In this document: piece by piece, positions 22,285-23,845 of the stretch | Layout: each line of letters opens with the position of its first letter | How positions within the stretch are numbered: the stretch's first letter is position 1 | Source: Rhodobacteraceae bacterium UBA2553 | Lineage (GTDB): Bacteria > Pseudomonadota > Alphaproteobacteria > Rhodobacterales > Rhodobacteraceae | Assembly (NCBI GenBank): GCA_002340515.1 | Contig: DDMF01000070.1 | Location: 19,933-43,777 of the forward strand | Length of the DNA stretch: 23,845 bases | Reading direction: 5' to 3' | Made by a program: the position numbers and the translations under genes | Notes under the pieces: generated by a model | What the model saw: only the letters and a program-made list of their open reading frames with translations | Database searches by the model: none | What the model was told of the DNA's origin: nothing

Positions 22285-23706
22285 TTATCCGGACGTGACA
22301 ACCGGGTCAATTGGACGATTTGGCCCGCCCATCGCATCTTCGATCCATTTGGCAACGGCAAGCACTTTTGCCTCACCGCGCGGCGGGCCGATCAACTGCA
22401 TCCCTACGGGCAGGCCGTCATCAGACCAGCCGACAGGCACCGAAATGGAGGGCAACCCGGCAGTGGTTGCCAAAAAGGCAAAACGCAGCCAATCCATATA
22501 TCCACTCAGGGTTTGCCCACCCACCTCGCGCACCCATTCCTCGGATTGCGCATGGGGCATATTCCCCACCACGGGGCAGGCCAGAACATCATAACCGTTT
22601 AAAAACTCGCGAATATTATCGTAGATGACAGAGCGGCCCAGCTGTGCCTCAGCAAACTCCACAGCCGTAAGCGACATCCCATAAGCAAGATTTTCAGCCA
22701 GTGTAGGTTTGAAGTTCTGGGTCAAGGATTTGGGGGCTTTGGCAAAATTTGCAGCCCACATGAAGCCGCGCAATTGGTGATAGGTCCGCTCAAGATTGGG
22801 CAACGCCGGGCAAGCCTCGTCCACCCTGGCGCCGGCCCGTTCTATCAGTGTCATTGCGCGTGACAAATAGCGGGCCATTTCCGCATCCACCGGGGCAAAT
22901 CCCCCAAGGTCTGGTGCCCAAGCTATGCGCGGCCGAGACACCCGGACAAGCGCATCCTGATAGGAGGTCACGGGTCTGGGAAAACTGATCGGAGAGCGAT
23001 CATCAAATCCCGTCATAGCATCCAAAAACAACGCACAATCTGTGACCGAACGCGCCATTGGCCCCTCGACACCTTCCCCCATGAACCCAGTCACGGACCC
23101 ACGCGCGACCAACCCCGGCGAGGTCCGCAACCCCACCACGCCGCAATAGGCCGCAGGCGTACGCAGGCTGCCACCGTGATCTGATCCATGGGAGAGCCAG
23201 AATGTTCCAGTGGCAAGCGAGACCGCCGCTCCGCCCGACGATCCCCCCGCGTTCAGACATGTGTCATAGGGGTTTAATGTTGCGCCAAACACATCATTAA
23301 AAGTATTGCCCCCGGCACCAAATTCAGGCGTGTTGGTCTTGCCCATGACCAGCCCACCCCGCCCCTCAAGTCGCAACACCAATGGATCACTGTCCGCAGG
23401 GATATTCTGAGCCAATGCCTTGGTGCCAAAGGTGGATCTCACCCCTGCAACGGCAGTTAAATCCTTGATACCAATTGGCAATCCCGCCAACCAACCGGGA
23501 TCATCAACGTCGCGCGGCAGTCCGTTCGCATGGTTGCGGGCACGCTCAATGCACCGGGTTGGAACAGCATTTACCTTCGGATCCACCTGATCCAAGCGCG
23601 CATCGACAGCGTCGATCAGCTCTTGCGGGGACAGGTCCTTATGCTTGAGCAACCGCACCACGACATGCGCTTCCAATGCGCATAGTTCTGAGCCTGTAAA
23701 AGCCAT
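22285..23706 (-). CDS. Amidase signature-family amidohydrolase
   Basis: Amidase of 473 aa from MAFTGSELCALEAH, chosen because GGGAGAG lies 4 bp upstream; the open frame extends 30 codons further but that part reads through promoter-like sequence. The Ser-cisSer-Lys triad is complete: Lys81 in GIKDLT, cis-Ser156 in GGSSGG and nucleophile Ser180 in GSDHGGSLRTPA, with the usual 24-residue Ser-Ser spacing. The family hydrolyses many amides, and the substrate is not set by sequence alone. The matB gene directly downstream suggests a malonate amide: malonamate (as for rhizobial malonamidase) or ureidomalonate (oxidative pyrimidine route). A GatA role is unlikely because gatB/gatC are absent and glutaminase-specific features are not seen. 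No signal peptide, so probably cytoplasmic. Confidence 0.88.
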   Translation of the reverse strand: MAFTGSELCALEAHVVVRLLKHKDLSPQELIDAVDARLDQVDPKVNAVPTRCIERARNHANGLPRDVDDPGWLAGLPIGIKDLTAVAGVRSTFGTKALAQNIPADSDPLVLRLEGRGGLVMGKTNTPEFGAGGNTFNDVFGATLNPYDTCLNAGGSSGGAAVSLATGTFWLSHGSDHGGSLRTPAAYCGVVGLRTSPGLVARGSVTGFMGEGVEGPMARSVTDCALFLDAMTGFDDRSPISFPRPVTSYQDALVRVSRPRIAWAPDLGGFAPVDAEMARYLSRAMTLIERAGARVDEACPALPNLERTYHQLRGFMWAANFAKAPKSLTQNFKPTLAENLAYGMSLTAVEFAEAQLGRSVIYDNIREFLNGYDVLACPVVGNMPHAQSEEWVREVGGQTLSGYMDWLRFAFLATTAGLPSISVPVGWSDDGLPVGMQLIGPPRGEAKVLAVAKWIEDAMGGPNRPIDPVVTSG

Positions 23707-23726
23707 TTTGCTCTCCCGTTTTCGAT

Positions 23727-23754
23727 AGTCTAACGCCTTGGGATCAGGTTTCAA
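23727..23754 (-). promoter_or_regulatory. Possible sigma-70-type promoter of the amidase-matB unit
   Basis: On the minus strand TTGAAA (23754-23749), a 16-bp spacer and TAGACT (23732-23727) lie just upstream of the amidase ribosome site. This would give a very short leader of about 15 nt. Match quality is moderate. Confidence 0.35.
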
Positions 23755-23789
23755 TTGGATCAATACGTTTACAAACCTGTGGTTGGGTT

Positions 23790-23807
23790 TGGACATTTGG
23801 ATGTCCA
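23790..23807. promoter_or_regulatory. Inverted repeat upstream of the amidase gene, candidate operator
   Basis: TGGACATTTGGATGTCCA has perfect 7-bp arms around 4 bases, about 85 bp upstream of the amidase start and about 35 bp upstream of the proposed -35. The position suits an activator or a repressor. No regulator gene is visible within the window on this side. Confidence 0.4.
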
Positions 23808-23827
23808 GAGTTTAGTGAATGGTCTCA

Positions 23828-23843
23828 AAAACTAGAAAACTAG
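23828..23843. repeat. Tandem AAAACTAG repeat at the window edge
   Basis: Two adjacent copies of AAAACTAG. The window ends two bases later, so whether the array continues cannot be seen. Confidence 0.4.
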
Positions 23844-23845
23844 AA

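Noticed and set aside
1..23845. CRISPR array, prophage, insertion sequence or defence system
   Set aside because: No spaced direct repeats, integrase, transposase, terminal inverted repeats or defence-type genes were seen; all long frames are metabolic, transport or regulatory genes.

Overview
The window looks like the chromosome (or a large replicon) of a marine alphaproteobacterium, most likely Rhodobacteraceae / Roseobacter group. The basis is protein content judged from memory of the families, not a database search: a rhizobial-type GlpSTPQ glycerol ABC importer with divergent GlpR, a Roseobacter-style polyamine transport and catabolism cluster, a MatB closely resembling rhizobial/Rhodopseudomonas MatB, dense packing and moderate GC. 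I see no phage, transposon, CRISPR, rRNA or tRNA signal.

Region 1 (1-6063), glycerol / glycerol-3-phosphate. A leftward operon reads glpD - glpS - glpT - glpP - glpQ (glpQ cut by the window edge), with glpR divergent from it. The two ATPases have complementary defects that predict one competent and one degenerate ATP site. The 257-bp glpD-glpR spacer carries a perfect 8-bp-arm palindrome and a GlpR-like half site.

Region 2 (6064-9320), a lone 929-aa AcnB-type aconitase. It is preceded by a tandem CAGTATAC repeat and followed by a strong hairpin without a T-tract.

Region 3 (9321-20713), a polyamine island. A GlxA-type AraC regulator converges on a leftward unit gntR - spuC-like aminotransferase - puuB-like oxidase. 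A rightward unit, potD - potA - potH - potI - puuA-like ligase - FAD oxidoreductase, diverges from gntR. It encodes uptake plus entry into both the transamination and the gamma-glutamylation routes; no aldehyde dehydrogenase or PuuD-type hydrolase is present. A near-identical 16-bp element built on TTTGATCA lies in front of both units and sits inside a clear -35/-10 promoter for the aminotransferase, so it is a strong candidate for the GntR operator.

Region 4 (20715-23845), a leftward amidase - matB pair. It would turn an amide of malonate (malonamate or ureidomalonate are the best guesses) into malonate and then malonyl-CoA. Both convergent junctions that bound the polyamine island are separated by a single base.

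Nothing here is a clearly new class of system. The points most worth following are the GntR operator/regulon, the asymmetric GlpS/GlpT ATPase pair, the two-branch polyamine locus and the amidase-MatB pairing.
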